Below are positions 26,389-35,159 of a DNA stretch of 64,000 nt, one piece after another. This stretch comes from an uncultured Mediterraneibacter sp. (GTDB taxonomy: Bacteria; Bacillota; Clostridia; Lachnospirales; Lachnospiraceae): NCBI GenBank assembly GCA_934309345.1, contig CAKRDD010000003.1, positions 124,001 to 188,000 on the forward strand, in the 5' to 3' direction. The notes under the pieces are model-generated. The model was given only the letters and a program-made list of their open reading frames with translations, was not told the DNA's origin and ran no database searches. The number at the start of each line of letters is the position of its first letter. The stretch's first letter is position 1. A program made the position numbers and the translations under genes.

Positions 26389-26455
26389 GGTGTGTCTTAC
26401 AGCAAGAACCGATTCAGGGGGAATGGTTCAAGGAAGCTGTGGGATGCACCTTTTT
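26389..26455 (+). promoter_or_regulatory. Second structured terminator in the amtB leader
   Basis: GGTGTGTC (26389-26396) pairs with GGATGCACC (ending 26450), with two G-U pairs, then five T. Inside, ACAGC pairs with GCTGT and GAACC with GGTTC, with a small ATTC/GAAT top stem. The AGGAGG of amtB follows directly. The layered structure suggests a regulated attenuator rather than a simple stop. Confidence 0.6.
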
Positions 26456-26482
26456 AGTTTCTAGGTATGAGGAGGAAGTAGT

Positions 26483-28237
26483 ATGACACAAGAAATTATT
26501 ACTCAGATTTCAAGCACAGTCGGAACAGAAGTGTTCGGCATCTGGTTCCTGATCGGAGCCGCATTTGTATTCTTTATGCAGGCAGGATTCGCTATGGTAG
26601 AAACAGGATTCACAAGAGCAAAGAATGCAGGTAACATCATTATGAAGAACCTGATGGATTTTTGTATTGGTACGATCGTGTTTATTTTCCTTGGTTTTGG
26701 ATTATTGCTCGGGGAAGATGCACTTGGCGGACTGGTAGGAGTTCCAACACTTGGAATCTTCACAGATTATGCAAATTTTGACTGGTCTAATTTCGTATTC
26801 AACCTGGTTTTCTGTGCGACAGCAGCAACAATCGTATCAGGAGCCATGGCAGAAAGAACAAAGTTTCTTTCCTATTGTATTTATTCCGCAATGATCTCAG
26901 CAGTTGTGTACCCGATCGAGGCACACTGGATCTGGGGCGGCGGCTGGCTCTCACAGCTTGGCTTCCATGATTTTGCAGGATCTTGTGCAATCCACATGGT
27001 AGGTGGAGCAACAGCATTTATCGGAGCTGCAATGGAAGGAGCCAGAATTGGTAAATTCTCAAGAGATAAGAATGGAAAAGTAACAAAAGTTCACGCATTT
27101 CCTGGACATAACCTCGTAATCGGTGCTCTTGGATGTTTCATCCTCTGGTTTGGATGGTATGGATTCAATGGTGCGGCAGCAACAACAGGTCCACAGCTTG
27201 CATCCATCTTTATGACAACAACAATCGCACCGGCAACAGCAACAGTTGTATGTATGATCTTCACATGGGTTCGTTATGGAAAACCAGATGTATCTATGTG
27301 TCTGAATGCATCCCTTGCAGGTCTGGTAGCAATCACAGCACCTTGTGATGTAACAGATGGTCTTGGAGCACTGATCATTGGAGCCGTAGCAGGAGTTCTC
27401 GTAGTATTTGGCGTATGGTTCTGTGATAATGTAGTACATGTAGATGACCCGGTCGGAGCAGTTGCAGTTCATTGCTTAAATGGTATTTGGGGAACAATCG
27501 CAGTTGGTCTTTTCGCAACAACAAATGCACCGGAAAGCACACTTACAGGTCTGTTCTACGGTGGTGGATTTGGAGTTCTTGGAACACAGCTTCTTGGTGT
27601 AGTAACAGTTCTTGCATGGACAGTTGTAACAATGACAATTATCTTCAAAGTAATTGATATGACCATCGGACTTCGTGTTTCAGAGGAAGAAGAGATCGTA
27701 GGTTTGGATTCCAAAGAGCATGGTCTTGCATCAGCATACGCAGGCTTCAGTATCATGGATATTACAGAAGGTGCAATGAATGAAAATGAAAACACAGATC
27801 TTGGTGTAGCAGATTATGATGCAGCATCTCCAATTCAGAGAGCAGCTTCTGTACCGGTAGCAGGACCGGTAGACGCAGATACAGGAATGCATAAAGTTGT
27901 TATTATCGCAAAGCTTTCCAAGTACGAGCGTCTGAAAGCAGCACTGAACAATCTTGGTGTAACAGGAATGACAGTAACCCAGGTTATGGGATGTGGTATC
28001 CAGAAAGGTGCCGGTGAGAAATATCGTGGAGTTGAGATGGACGTAACCGTTCTTCCAAAGGTAAAAGTAGAAGTTATCGTAGGAAATATTCCGGTTGAGA
28101 AAGTCATCGAAACAGCATCCAAGACACTGTATACAGGTCACGTTGGTGATGGTAAGATCTTTGTATACAACGTACAGAAAGTTGTGAAAGTACGTACAGG
28201 AGAAGAAGATCTTGAAGCATTGAAAGATGTAGAATAA
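26483..28237 (+). CDS. Ammonium transporter fused to a PII signalling domain
   Basis: 584 residues. The Amt channel (about 1-405, eleven helices; AGFAMVETGFTRAKNAGNI, AHWIWGGGWL, HMVGGATAFIGA, and VHCLNGIWG with channel histidines) is joined by a linker of about 60 residues to a complete PII domain (469-580). The T-loop has KYRGVEM: Y46 by GlnB numbering is kept (residue 514), but the uridylylation tyrosine Y51 is methionine (519). So gating by ATP/ADP/2-oxoglutarate is likely, without GlnD uridylylation. The B-loop GDGKIFV and C-loop VRTGE are intact. The fusion places the PII blocker permanently at its channel. Expression is probably controlled by the leader terminators. Confidence 0.93.
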   Translation: MTQEIITQISSTVGTEVFGIWFLIGAAFVFFMQAGFAMVETGFTRAKNAGNIIMKNLMDFCIGTIVFIFLGFGLLLGEDALGGLVGVPTLGIFTDYANFDWSNFVFNLVFCATAATIVSGAMAERTKFLSYCIYSAMISAVVYPIEAHWIWGGGWLSQLGFHDFAGSCAIHMVGGATAFIGAAMEGARIGKFSRDKNGKVTKVHAFPGHNLVIGALGCFILWFGWYGFNGAAATTGPQLASIFMTTTIAPATATVVCMIFTWVRYGKPDVSMCLNASLAGLVAITAPCDVTDGLGALIIGAVAGVLVVFGVWFCDNVVHVDDPVGAVAVHCLNGIWGTIAVGLFATTNAPESTLTGLFYGGGFGVLGTQLLGVVTVLAWTVVTMTIIFKVIDMTIGLRVSEEEEIVGLDSKEHGLASAYAGFSIMDITEGAMNENENTDLGVADYDAASPIQRAASVPVAGPVDADTGMHKVVIIAKLSKYERLKAALNNLGVTGMTVTQVMGCGIQKGAGEKYRGVEMDVTVLPKVKVEVIVGNIPVEKVIETASKTLYTGHVGDGKIFVYNVQKVVKVRTGEEDLEALKDVE

Positions 28238-28258
28238 TTTACAGATTATAAGAAACAG

Positions 28259-28304
28259 TCTCCGGAAATTGGTAAAAAGCTCTGATTTCCGGAGATTATT
28301 TTTT
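28259..28304 (+). terminator. Terminator after amtB-PII
   Basis: TCTCCGGAAAT (28259-28269) pairs with ATTTCCGGAGA (28285-28295), then TTATTTTTTAT. Confidence 0.92.
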
Positions 28305-28414
28305 ATGATTATTGAACAATTTTTTGAATAAATTTTTTTATAATTGAGATTGAAATCTTATAGACTCTTATATTTAATAAGAAGAAACAGCGTAAAAAGC
28401 AACACAGGATGGTA

Positions 28415-28445
28415 AAAATGACCTAAAAATTTTTTAGGTCATTTT
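28415..28445. repeat. 31-bp near-perfect palindrome
   Basis: AAAATGACCTAAAAA and its exact reverse complement are separated by one T. It lies 140 bases upstream of the pyrophosphatase gene in AT-rich sequence. As RNA the hairpin would lack a proper loop; it may be a bidirectional terminator relic or a protein-binding site. Nothing else was seen in the gap 28305-28591. Confidence 0.6.
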
Positions 28446-28591
28446 ATGATTTGAAAAGAAAAATGTGAAAAAAATACCATTTTATGTAAAGAGAGTAAAA
28501 TAAATATAAAATTTTTCTTTAAAAACCTAAAAAAATGTGATATAGTGTAATACAAACATATGATATTGAGATTCAGGAGGGAGAATTAAGA

Positions 28592-30574
28592 ATGAACAAT
28601 TATATGTATCTGGTTCCAGTTGCAGCTGTTATTGCTCTTCTTTTTGCAGCATATCTTGCAGCAAAGGTTAGCAGACAGGATGCTGGAACAGAAAGAATGA
28701 AGGAAATCGCCGGTGCAATCGCAGACGGTGCACGTGCTTTCCTGACAGCAGAGTACAAGATCCTTATCGTATTCGTAGTAGTACTTTTCGTACTGATCGG
28801 ATTAGGAGTAGGAAACTGGGTAACAGCAGTTTGTTTCGTAGTTGGTGCTCTGTTTTCAACAATCGCAGGTTACTGCGGAATGACAGTTGCTACTAAGGCA
28901 AACGTCAGAACAGCTAACGCAGCGAAAGAGAGTGGAATGAACAAAGCACTTTCCATCGCATTTTCCGGTGGTGCCGTTATGGGTATGTGTGTTGCTGGAC
29001 TTGGTGCACTTGGTGTCAGCCTTGTGTACATTGTAACTAAGAATGTAGATGTATTATTTGGATTCAGCCTTGGTGCTTCTTCCATCGCATTGTTTGCACG
29101 TGTTGGTGGTGGTATCTATACAAAGGCAGCAGACGTTGGAGCTGACCTTGTAGGTAAAGTAGAAGCAGGTATCCCGGAAGATGACCCGCGTAACCCGGCT
29201 GTTATCGCTGACAATGTTGGAGATAACGTAGGTGACGTAGCTGGTATGGGAGCTGACCTTTTCGAGTCTTACTGTGGATCTCTGATCTCAGCACTTACAC
29301 TTGGTGTTGCAGTAAGCGAGGTTTCAGGAGTATTATTCCCGCTTGCAATCGCAGGATGCGGACTGATTGCTTCTATCCTTGGAACATTCTTCGTAAGAGG
29401 TGGAGAGAATACAAATCCTCAGAAAGCTCTTACAAAAGGAAGCTATGCTTCTTCAGCAATCGTAATCATTGCTTCTTTAGCACTTAGCTGGGTGCTTTTC
29501 GGAAACATGAATGCAGCAATCGCAGTTATCGCTGGTCTGGTTGTTGGTGTTATTATTGGTAACATCACAGAGTACTACACATCAGCAGATTACAAACCGG
29601 TTAAAGGAATCGGAGAGCAGTCTGAGACAGGTGCAGCTACAACAATCATCAGTGGTCTTGCAGTTGGTATGAAATCAACAGCTATCCCGCTGCTTCTGAT
29701 CTGTGTTGGTATTTTTGTTTCTTATAATGTATTTGGTCTGTACGGAATTGCTCTTGCAGCAGTTGGTATGCTTTCTACAACAGGAATCACTGTTGCAGTT
29801 GATGCATATGGTCCGATCGCAGACAACGCTGGTGGTATCGCAGAGATGTCCGGTCTTGACGAGTCCGTTCGTGACATCACAGACAAGCTTGACTCTGTAG
29901 GTAACACAACAGCAGCTATGGGTAAAGGATTCGCTATCGGTTCTGCAGCACTTACAGCTCTTGCGCTGTTCGTATCTTATGCAGAGACAGTTGGTCTGAA
30001 ATCCATCAACCTTCTTGACTACAAAGTAATCATCGGTATCTTTATCGGTGGTATGCTTACATTCCTCTTCTCAGCATTCACTATGGAGTCTGTATCTAAG
30101 GCTGCATACTCAATGATCGAGGAAGTTAGACGTCAGTTCCGTGAGAAACCGGGCATCATGAAAGGTGAAGAGAAGCCTGACTACAAGTCATGTGTTGCTA
30201 TTTCTACAACAGCAGCACTTCACGAGATGCTTCTTCCAGGTCTGATGGCAGTTATCGTTCCTGTAGTAGTAGGTGTTCTTCTTGGAGTTGATGCTCTTGG
30301 CGGACTTCTTTCAGGGTCCCTTGTAACAGGAGTTCTTATGGCTATCTTCATGTCAAATGCAGGTGGTGCATGGGATAATGCTAAGAAGTATATCGAAGAA
30401 GGAAACCACGGCGGAAAAGGTAGTGAGGCTCATAAGGCAGCCGTTGTTGGAGATACTGTAGGAGATCCGTTCAAGGATACATCAGGTCCGTCCATCAACA
30501 TCCTGATCAAACTTATGACAGTAGTATCACTTGTATTCGCTCCACTGTTCCTTTCTATCGGAGGACTTCTGTAA
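28592..30574 (+). CDS. hppA: Membrane-bound K+-dependent pyrophosphatase (cation pump)
   Basis: 660 residues, about 16 helices. It hydrolyses pyrophosphate to pump H+ and/or Na+ outward. The catalytic signature DVGADLVGKVEAGIPEDDP and DNVGDNVGDVAG, plus EYYTS and a C-terminal GDTVGDPFKDTSGPS, are complete. GNTTAAMGKGFAIG has alanine where K+-independent enzymes have lysine, so it should need K+. In Clostridia this class is often a Na+ pump, which the sequence alone does not settle. AGGAGG lies 13 bases before the ATG. It is monocistronic with a strong terminator. Confidence 0.95.
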   Translation: MNNYMYLVPVAAVIALLFAAYLAAKVSRQDAGTERMKEIAGAIADGARAFLTAEYKILIVFVVVLFVLIGLGVGNWVTAVCFVVGALFSTIAGYCGMTVATKANVRTANAAKESGMNKALSIAFSGGAVMGMCVAGLGALGVSLVYIVTKNVDVLFGFSLGASSIALFARVGGGIYTKAADVGADLVGKVEAGIPEDDPRNPAVIADNVGDNVGDVAGMGADLFESYCGSLISALTLGVAVSEVSGVLFPLAIAGCGLIASILGTFFVRGGENTNPQKALTKGSYASSAIVIIASLALSWVLFGNMNAAIAVIAGLVVGVIIGNITEYYTSADYKPVKGIGEQSETGAATTIISGLAVGMKSTAIPLLLICVGIFVSYNVFGLYGIALAAVGMLSTTGITVAVDAYGPIADNAGGIAEMSGLDESVRDITDKLDSVGNTTAAMGKGFAIGSAALTALALFVSYAETVGLKSINLLDYKVIIGIFIGGMLTFLFSAFTMESVSKAAYSMIEEVRRQFREKPGIMKGEEKPDYKSCVAISTTAALHEMLLPGLMAVIVPVVVGVLLGVDALGGLLSGSLVTGVLMAIFMSNAGGAWDNAKKYIEEGNHGGKGSEAHKAAVVGDTVGDPFKDTSGPSINILIKLMTVVSLVFAPLFLSIGGLL

Positions 30575-30619
30575 TATGTTGGAATCCATATATGGATCAT
30601 ATTAAGAATATAAGTTAGG

Positions 30620-30663
30620 AGAAAACGTTTCCTGGGGATTTCCCCGGGGGACGTTTTCTTTTT
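30620..30663 (+). terminator. Terminator after hppA
   Basis: GAAAACGTTTCC on the left and GGACGTTTTC on the right with GGGGA/TCCCC inside, followed by a T-rich run. Confidence 0.88.
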
Positions 30664-30899
30664 TCTGCGGTGCTTTTTCTGGCGGAGAGCATCTGCAAAC
30701 AGAAAAAATAGGAATGTGGATTCTTTGTTATATAACTATAAAACTGGCTTGTATAAATAAATCAAAACTGGATATATCTAACAGACCAGAGCACTGATAT
30801 AATAAGGCGGTATGTTGGGGAAATTCATTTACAAGTCTTTCATTGGCTGCCAGGTCATGACTTCAACATAAGAGATAACAAACAGGAGATTTACAAGAT
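30664..30899 (+). other. Leader region of the ECF S component gene
   Basis: A 236-base non-coding stretch. A TATAAT at about 30797-30802 would give a leader of about 95 bases. I could not match this leader to a known riboswitch (TPP, THF, preQ1 and cobalamin signatures were looked for and not seen). Confidence 0.4.
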
Positions 30900-31469
30900 A
30901 TGAAAAACGAAAGTATCAGCACAAAGAAAATCGTAATGACTGCATTTTTTGCAGCTATTATTTATTTAGGAATCCAGTCTTTCCGTATTCCGCTTCCGGC
31001 AGCTGTTGGAACACCATTTCTGCATTTCGGGCACATTTTTGTAATGCTTGCAGTATTAATGCTTGGACCAAAGCTGTCAACGGTGGCAGGAGTTCTCGGA
31101 CTTGTCGTATTTGATGTATTGAACGGTTATATTCAGGCAATCCCGAATGTGTTCGTCAGCACAATTATCAAATGTCTGCTTGTGGGACTGATTTTCCAGG
31201 CACTGAAGAAAAAAACGCAGGGAGATGCAAAGAAGGAATATGGTTATGCGGTCCTCTGCGCGGCTATCTACGGCGTTACGAACATTATCGTAGACTTTAT
31301 CTGGTCAACAGTTGAACTGGTCGTTCTCGGCAGTTCTTGGAGTGCAGCGCTGGCGGCAGAGATCACATCTATCCCGGCTACGATCATCAATGCAGGATTC
31401 ACAGTAGTAGGAATTGCGATTCTGTATGTGCCGGTGAAGAAAGCTTACAAGAGAATTATTGGAGCATAA
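30900..31469 (+). CDS. ECF transporter S component
   Basis: 189 residues with about six helices. The N-terminal basic stretch and IVMTAFFAAIIYLGIQ are typical of substrate-binding S components that dock on a shared EcfAAT module. FLHFGHIFVMLAVLMLGPKLS resembles the vitamin/metabolite S families. Substrate is not recognisable; the co-transcribed M24 enzyme may act on the imported compound. No EcfA or EcfT gene is in the window, so it must use a module encoded elsewhere. CAGGAG precedes the start. Confidence 0.8.
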   Translation: MKNESISTKKIVMTAFFAAIIYLGIQSFRIPLPAAVGTPFLHFGHIFVMLAVLMLGPKLSTVAGVLGLVVFDVLNGYIQAIPNVFVSTIIKCLLVGLIFQALKKKTQGDAKKEYGYAVLCAAIYGVTNIIVDFIWSTVELVVLGSSWSAALAAEITSIPATIINAGFTVVGIAILYVPVKKAYKRIIGA

Positions 31470-31538
31470 GAAATCAATAAGCCAGGAAGTCAATGTCATA
31501 GCACATATGTCTGATAATCATAAAGGAGAATTATTAAG

Positions 31539-32708
31539 TTGGATATTGCAAAGATACAGAAGTTATTGCAGGAAGCAAAACTAGACGGATGGTTATTTAC
31601 AGATTTCCAGGGACATGATTTTATCACAAAAGAGTTTCTAGAGCTTGGAAATCGTTTCTGTACAAGAAGATTGTTCTATCTGATTCTGGCACAGGGAGAA
31701 CCGGTTAAGGTTCTTTCAGCAATTGAACCGCTTCTCCTTGATCACCTTCCGGGAGAGAAAATGTTATATCACGGGATCGAAGGACAGAAGAAAGTGCTGT
31801 CAGAGTTATTGAAGCCAGGCATGAAGATTGCCTGCCAGTACTCTCCTGGTGGAAATGTCCCGACGATCAGTTCTATGGATGCCGGCCTGAGCGAGTATCT
31901 TAGAACTTACGGAATCGAGCCGGTTACAAGTGCAGATCTGATGCAGCATTTCGGTGCGGTATTAACGGAACATCAGATTGAGACGCACCGACAGGCAGGC
32001 GTTATCATACACAAGATCCTTGCTGATACATTTGAATGGATCAGAGAAAATATAGATGCGGGAAATTATATTGATGAGTATGCGATGCTTCTGAAGATGC
32101 AGGAACTGATAGGGCAGGAGAATATCTACATGGATTCACCCCCGTTTTTCGGTATTGATGAGCATGCCTGTGATCCGGGATATGAACCGAAAGAAAATGG
32201 TTCGAAGCAGATTTGTGAAGGCAGTAGACTGATCATAGATATCGCCGGACGTCTTCCGGAAGAGGATGCGGTATATTATGATGTATCCTGGTGCATGAAT
32301 GTCGGAGAAAAGATTGATCCGGAGTACGAGAAATGGTTTCAGATTGTATATGATGCCCGTGAAAATGCAAGACAGTTTATTCAGGCAAGATTAGATGCAG
32401 GAGAAACTGTCAGAGGATATGAAGTAGATCGAAGGCTGAAAGAACGGTTCGAGCAGCTTGGATGCGTCCAGTATCTGATGCACCGGACAGGACATAATAT
32501 CGGTCACAGATGTCATGGAATCGGAGCAAATCTGGATGATTATGAGACACATGATGACCGCTGTCTGCTTCCGGGGACGATGTTTTCCATAGAACCGGGA
32601 ATGTATACAGAGAAGTATGGTGTACGGCTGGAATATGATGTGCACATTACTTCGGAGGGAGAAACGAAAGTGTATGGACCGGTGCAGGACGAGATTCTTG
32701 TGATTTGA
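31539..32708 (+). CDS. M24 family (Xaa-Pro peptidase/creatinase-like) hydrolase
   Basis: 389 residues from a TTG start 11 bases after AAGGAG. An N-terminal creatinase-type domain (about 1-135) precedes a pita-bread catalytic domain. Metal ligands are recognisable in GSRLIIDIAG (Asp), YYDVSW (Asp), HRTGHNIGHRCHGIG (His), SIEPGMYTEKYGVRLEYDV (two Glu). DxxxYD at the second Asp is kept as DAVYYD. It may be an aminopeptidase P or an amidinohydrolase-like enzyme. It lies 69 bases after the ECF S component and shares its transcript. Confidence 0.82.
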   Translation: MDIAKIQKLLQEAKLDGWLFTDFQGHDFITKEFLELGNRFCTRRLFYLILAQGEPVKVLSAIEPLLLDHLPGEKMLYHGIEGQKKVLSELLKPGMKIACQYSPGGNVPTISSMDAGLSEYLRTYGIEPVTSADLMQHFGAVLTEHQIETHRQAGVIIHKILADTFEWIRENIDAGNYIDEYAMLLKMQELIGQENIYMDSPPFFGIDEHACDPGYEPKENGSKQICEGSRLIIDIAGRLPEEDAVYYDVSWCMNVGEKIDPEYEKWFQIVYDARENARQFIQARLDAGETVRGYEVDRRLKERFEQLGCVQYLMHRTGHNIGHRCHGIGANLDDYETHDDRCLLPGTMFSIEPGMYTEKYGVRLEYDVHITSEGETKVYGPVQDEILVI

Positions 32709-32748
32709 TCAAGGGTGAAAGGAATATAGTTGAAAAAGTGAAAGAAAT

Positions 32749-32791
32749 GGCGAAGATTTGTACCGGTGAGGTGTAAGCTTCGCCCTTTTTG
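32749..32791 (+). terminator. Terminator after M24 gene
   Basis: GGCGAAG (32749-32755) and CTTCGCC (32778-32784) followed by CTTTTTG. Confidence 0.85.
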
Positions 32792-32883
32792 TTAAATACA
32801 ATTCTTGATAATGTATAATGGGTGTAGTATTCTTATTAGAAACAATACATCAATGAAAGAAATCAACAGGGAGGTAATTCAAA

Positions 32884-33420
32884 ATGAAACAAGTAGAGAC
32901 AACAAGAGAAGCAATGATCAACAGACGAAGTGTTCGCAAGTATAAAGCGGATATGATTCCAAGAGACATAATTGAGCGAATTGTAGAGGCAGGTACTTAT
33001 GCAGCAAATGGAAGAGGACACCAGGCATCTATTATTCTGGTAGTGACAAATAAGGAATTACGGGATAAACTTTCAGAGATGAATCGTAAGATCGGTGGAT
33101 GGGACGAAGGATTTGATCCGTTCTATGGAGCACCTGTGGTATTGGTTGTACTGGCAGAAAAAGACTGGCCAACACATGTGTATGATGGAAGTCTTGTAAT
33201 GGGTAATCTGATGCTGGCAGCACATACAGAAGGAATTGGAAGTTGCTGGATTCATCGTGCAAAGGAAGAGTTTGAGAGTGAAGAAGGCAAACAGATTCTG
33301 AAAGATCTCGGAGTTGAAGGAGAGTACGAGGGAATCGGACATTGTGTTCTTGGCTATCCGGACGAAGAAACAGCAGAGGCGAAGCCAAGAAAAGATGATT
33401 ATGTTTTTTGGGTGGAGTGA
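32884..33420 (+). CDS. Nitroreductase family FMN oxidoreductase
   Basis: 178 residues. RRSVRKYKADMIPRDIIE is the FMN-phosphate-binding start, AGTYAANGRGHQ follows, and GIGSCWIHRA carries the typical IGSCW motif; GHCVLGYPDEE closes the fold. It reduces an unknown acceptor with NAD(P)H. The nitroreductase name reflects family, not substrate. Monocistronic, GGGAGG before the ATG. Confidence 0.88.
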   Translation: MKQVETTREAMINRRSVRKYKADMIPRDIIERIVEAGTYAANGRGHQASIILVVTNKELRDKLSEMNRKIGGWDEGFDPFYGAPVVLVVLAEKDWPTHVYDGSLVMGNLMLAAHTEGIGSCWIHRAKEEFESEEGKQILKDLGVEGEYEGIGHCVLGYPDEETAEAKPRKDDYVFWVE

Positions 33421-33431
33421 TAGCCCATAAA

Positions 33432-33468
33432 TATAATAGAGGGTTACTCACCATAGTTTCAAACTATG
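33432..33468 (+). promoter_or_regulatory. Promoter with overlapping palindromic operator
   Basis: TATAAT at 33432-33437, then CATAGTTT-C-AAACTATG (33452-33468), a perfect 8-bp palindrome about 15 bases downstream, where a repressor would block initiation. The -35 is poor (TTGGGT near 33408). Confidence 0.5.
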
Positions 33469-33566
33469 ACAAACGCATAAATTTATATATTTTTCAAAAT
33501 AAGCATGGGATGATAAGATGATTGCAGATAAAAAATCACTTACGAAAATAAAAGGAGAATTGAGTT

Positions 33567-34685
33567 ATGAGCAAATATCAGACACCATGCAGATACGATT
33601 TTGTAGGAAGTTTTTTGAGACCGGAAGAGGTTAAGAAAGGGAATGCAGATTATCAGGAAGGAAAGATCAGCGAAGCAGAAAAGAATCAAATCATTGATAA
33701 AGCGGTTACAGAAGTTGTAGCAAAGCAGAAAGAACTTGGATTTCATGTGATTACAGACGGAGAGTTCAGAAGAACTTACTGGCATCTGGACTTTATGTGG
33801 GGATTTGAAGGCGTTGGTCATGAGCAGACCGGCAGTGGAGTACAGTTTGATGGAGAGCTGGCATCACTGGAAGACACTTTCCTGACAGGAAAGATAAAGG
33901 CAAAGGCGCATCCATTTGTGGAACATTTCAAATTCCTGAAACAGTTCGAGGATGAGAACACAGTTGCAAAATATACGATTCCGGCGCCGGCGCAGATGTT
34001 CCAGCAGATGATTATTCCGGTCAACTATAAAAATACGAGAAAATATTATGAGACAAACAAAGAACTGATCCACGACATTGGAACAGCTTATCAGGAAGTG
34101 ATCCGTCAGTTCTATGAAGCAGGATGCAGAAATCTTCAGTTTGATGACTGTACCTGGGGAGCAATTGTCGGAGATGCGGCAAAGCAGAGATACAAACTTC
34201 TTGGAACGGATATTGAAGATGTGAAAAAAGAGCTTCTTGAAGTGAATAACCTTGCACTGGAAGGAAAACCGGAGGATATGGTAATCACTTCCCACATCTG
34301 CAGAGGAAATTATCATTCAACATTTTTTACAAGCGGACCGTATGATTCTGTAGCAGATTATGTCTTTGCAAAAGAAAATGTGGATGCATTATTCCTTGAA
34401 TATGATGATGCAAGATCCGGTGGATTCGCTCCGCTTGCAAAGGTATCTCCGGATAAAAAAGTGGTATTAGGGTTAATTACAACGAAGATACCTCAGCTCG
34501 AGGAGAAAGAAGTTGTGATCAAGAGAATTCATGAAGCTGCAAAATATATCCCATTAGACAGACTTTATCTCAGTCCACAGTGTGGGTTTGCTTCCTGTGA
34601 AATCGGAAACAAACTGACAGAAGAGGAACAATGGGCAAAGTTAAGGCTTGTGAAAGAAATTGCAGAAGAAGTCTGGGGAGAGTAA
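33567..34685 (+). CDS. Cobalamin-independent methionine synthase-like protein (YxjG/YxjH type)
   Basis: 372 residues, about half the length of MetE, with only the catalytic barrel. Zinc ligands are seen in ITSHICRGNYHS (His, Cys) and LSPQCGFASCE (Cys), and DGEFRRTYWHLDFMWG lies near the N-terminus. Bacillus YxjG/YxjH belong here and are thought to make methionine from homocysteine and a methyl donor other than long-chain folate. Expression is probably regulated at the palindrome upstream. GAAAATAAAAGGAG before the start. Confidence 0.88.
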   Translation: MSKYQTPCRYDFVGSFLRPEEVKKGNADYQEGKISEAEKNQIIDKAVTEVVAKQKELGFHVITDGEFRRTYWHLDFMWGFEGVGHEQTGSGVQFDGELASLEDTFLTGKIKAKAHPFVEHFKFLKQFEDENTVAKYTIPAPAQMFQQMIIPVNYKNTRKYYETNKELIHDIGTAYQEVIRQFYEAGCRNLQFDDCTWGAIVGDAAKQRYKLLGTDIEDVKKELLEVNNLALEGKPEDMVITSHICRGNYHSTFFTSGPYDSVADYVFAKENVDALFLEYDDARSGGFAPLAKVSPDKKVVLGLITTKIPQLEEKEVVIKRIHEAAKYIPLDRLYLSPQCGFASCEIGNKLTEEEQWAKLRLVKEIAEEVWGE

Positions 34686-34691
34686 TAAGAG

Positions 34692-34735
34692 TTGAGTTGC
34701 TGCTTATACAGAGTGTAAACGGCAACTCAATTTTT
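34692..34735 (+). terminator. Terminator after MetE-like gene
   Basis: TTGAGTTGC (34692-34700) pairs with GCAACTCAA (34722-34730), then TTTTT. It overlaps the last codons of the minus-strand gene at 34734. Confidence 0.88.
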
Positions 34736-34973
34736 ATGCACAATACTTCTTCAACATTCTTCTGGCCATTTTTTCATCTTCTCCATGAATAACGAGGAGA
34801 AACGGAAGACCAAGCTGGATCGTGGCTAGTTCAGAAAGCTCTTTTCCATTGATATCTACGCGATTGTGGTTCTCAAGATCCTGGATGCGCACATCCGAAG
34901 AAAGATTTTTACAAGTGTGTGAAAAAGTGAGAAATTGTCCGGTTGTGAGAAATTTAATGTTTTGCTTGATCAT
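34734..34973 (-). CDS. Small HPr-fold-like protein lacking the active histidine
   Basis: 79 residues with GAGGGGTG six bases before the ATG, so translation is credible. The second half (VDINGKELSELATIQLGLP and LLVIHGEDEKMA) resembles the HPr pattern NGK..L..I..L....G..I...G.DE. The first half lacks the HARP-type phospho-histidine site. It may be a degenerate HPr relative used as a binding or regulatory protein. It is divergent from the LysR gene at 35160. Family assignment is my inference. Confidence 0.55.
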   Translation of the reverse strand: MIKQNIKFLTTGQFLTFSHTCKNLSSDVRIQDLENHNRVDINGKELSELATIQLGLPFLLVIHGEDEKMARRMLKKYCA

Positions 34974-35105
34974 GATATCACCCCTCGTAAATGAATGTGT
35001 TTGATTTTTTCGTCATTCAGTATATAATAAATAACAAAGAAGTAAAAATACATATTTGTTATGGCAGATATACATTTTTTATATGATTTATCAGATGTGG
35101 TTTGA

Positions 35106-35128
35106 CTCCCACCTCTGCAGGTGGAGAG
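35106..35128. promoter_or_regulatory. Hairpin/palindrome in the divergent LysR promoter region
   Basis: CCACCT-CTGC-AGGTGG, with three more pairs (CTC/GAG) after a bulge. It sits about 30 bases before the LysR start in the shared intergenic region and could be an autoregulatory site. Confidence 0.4.
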
Positions 35129-35159
35129 TAACAGATTAGTGTCAGTTTAGGGGGGACTT

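Noticed and set aside
30664..30899. Riboswitch before the ECF S component
   Set aside because: Signatures of TPP, THF, preQ1 and cobalamin riboswitches were not found; left as unassigned leader.
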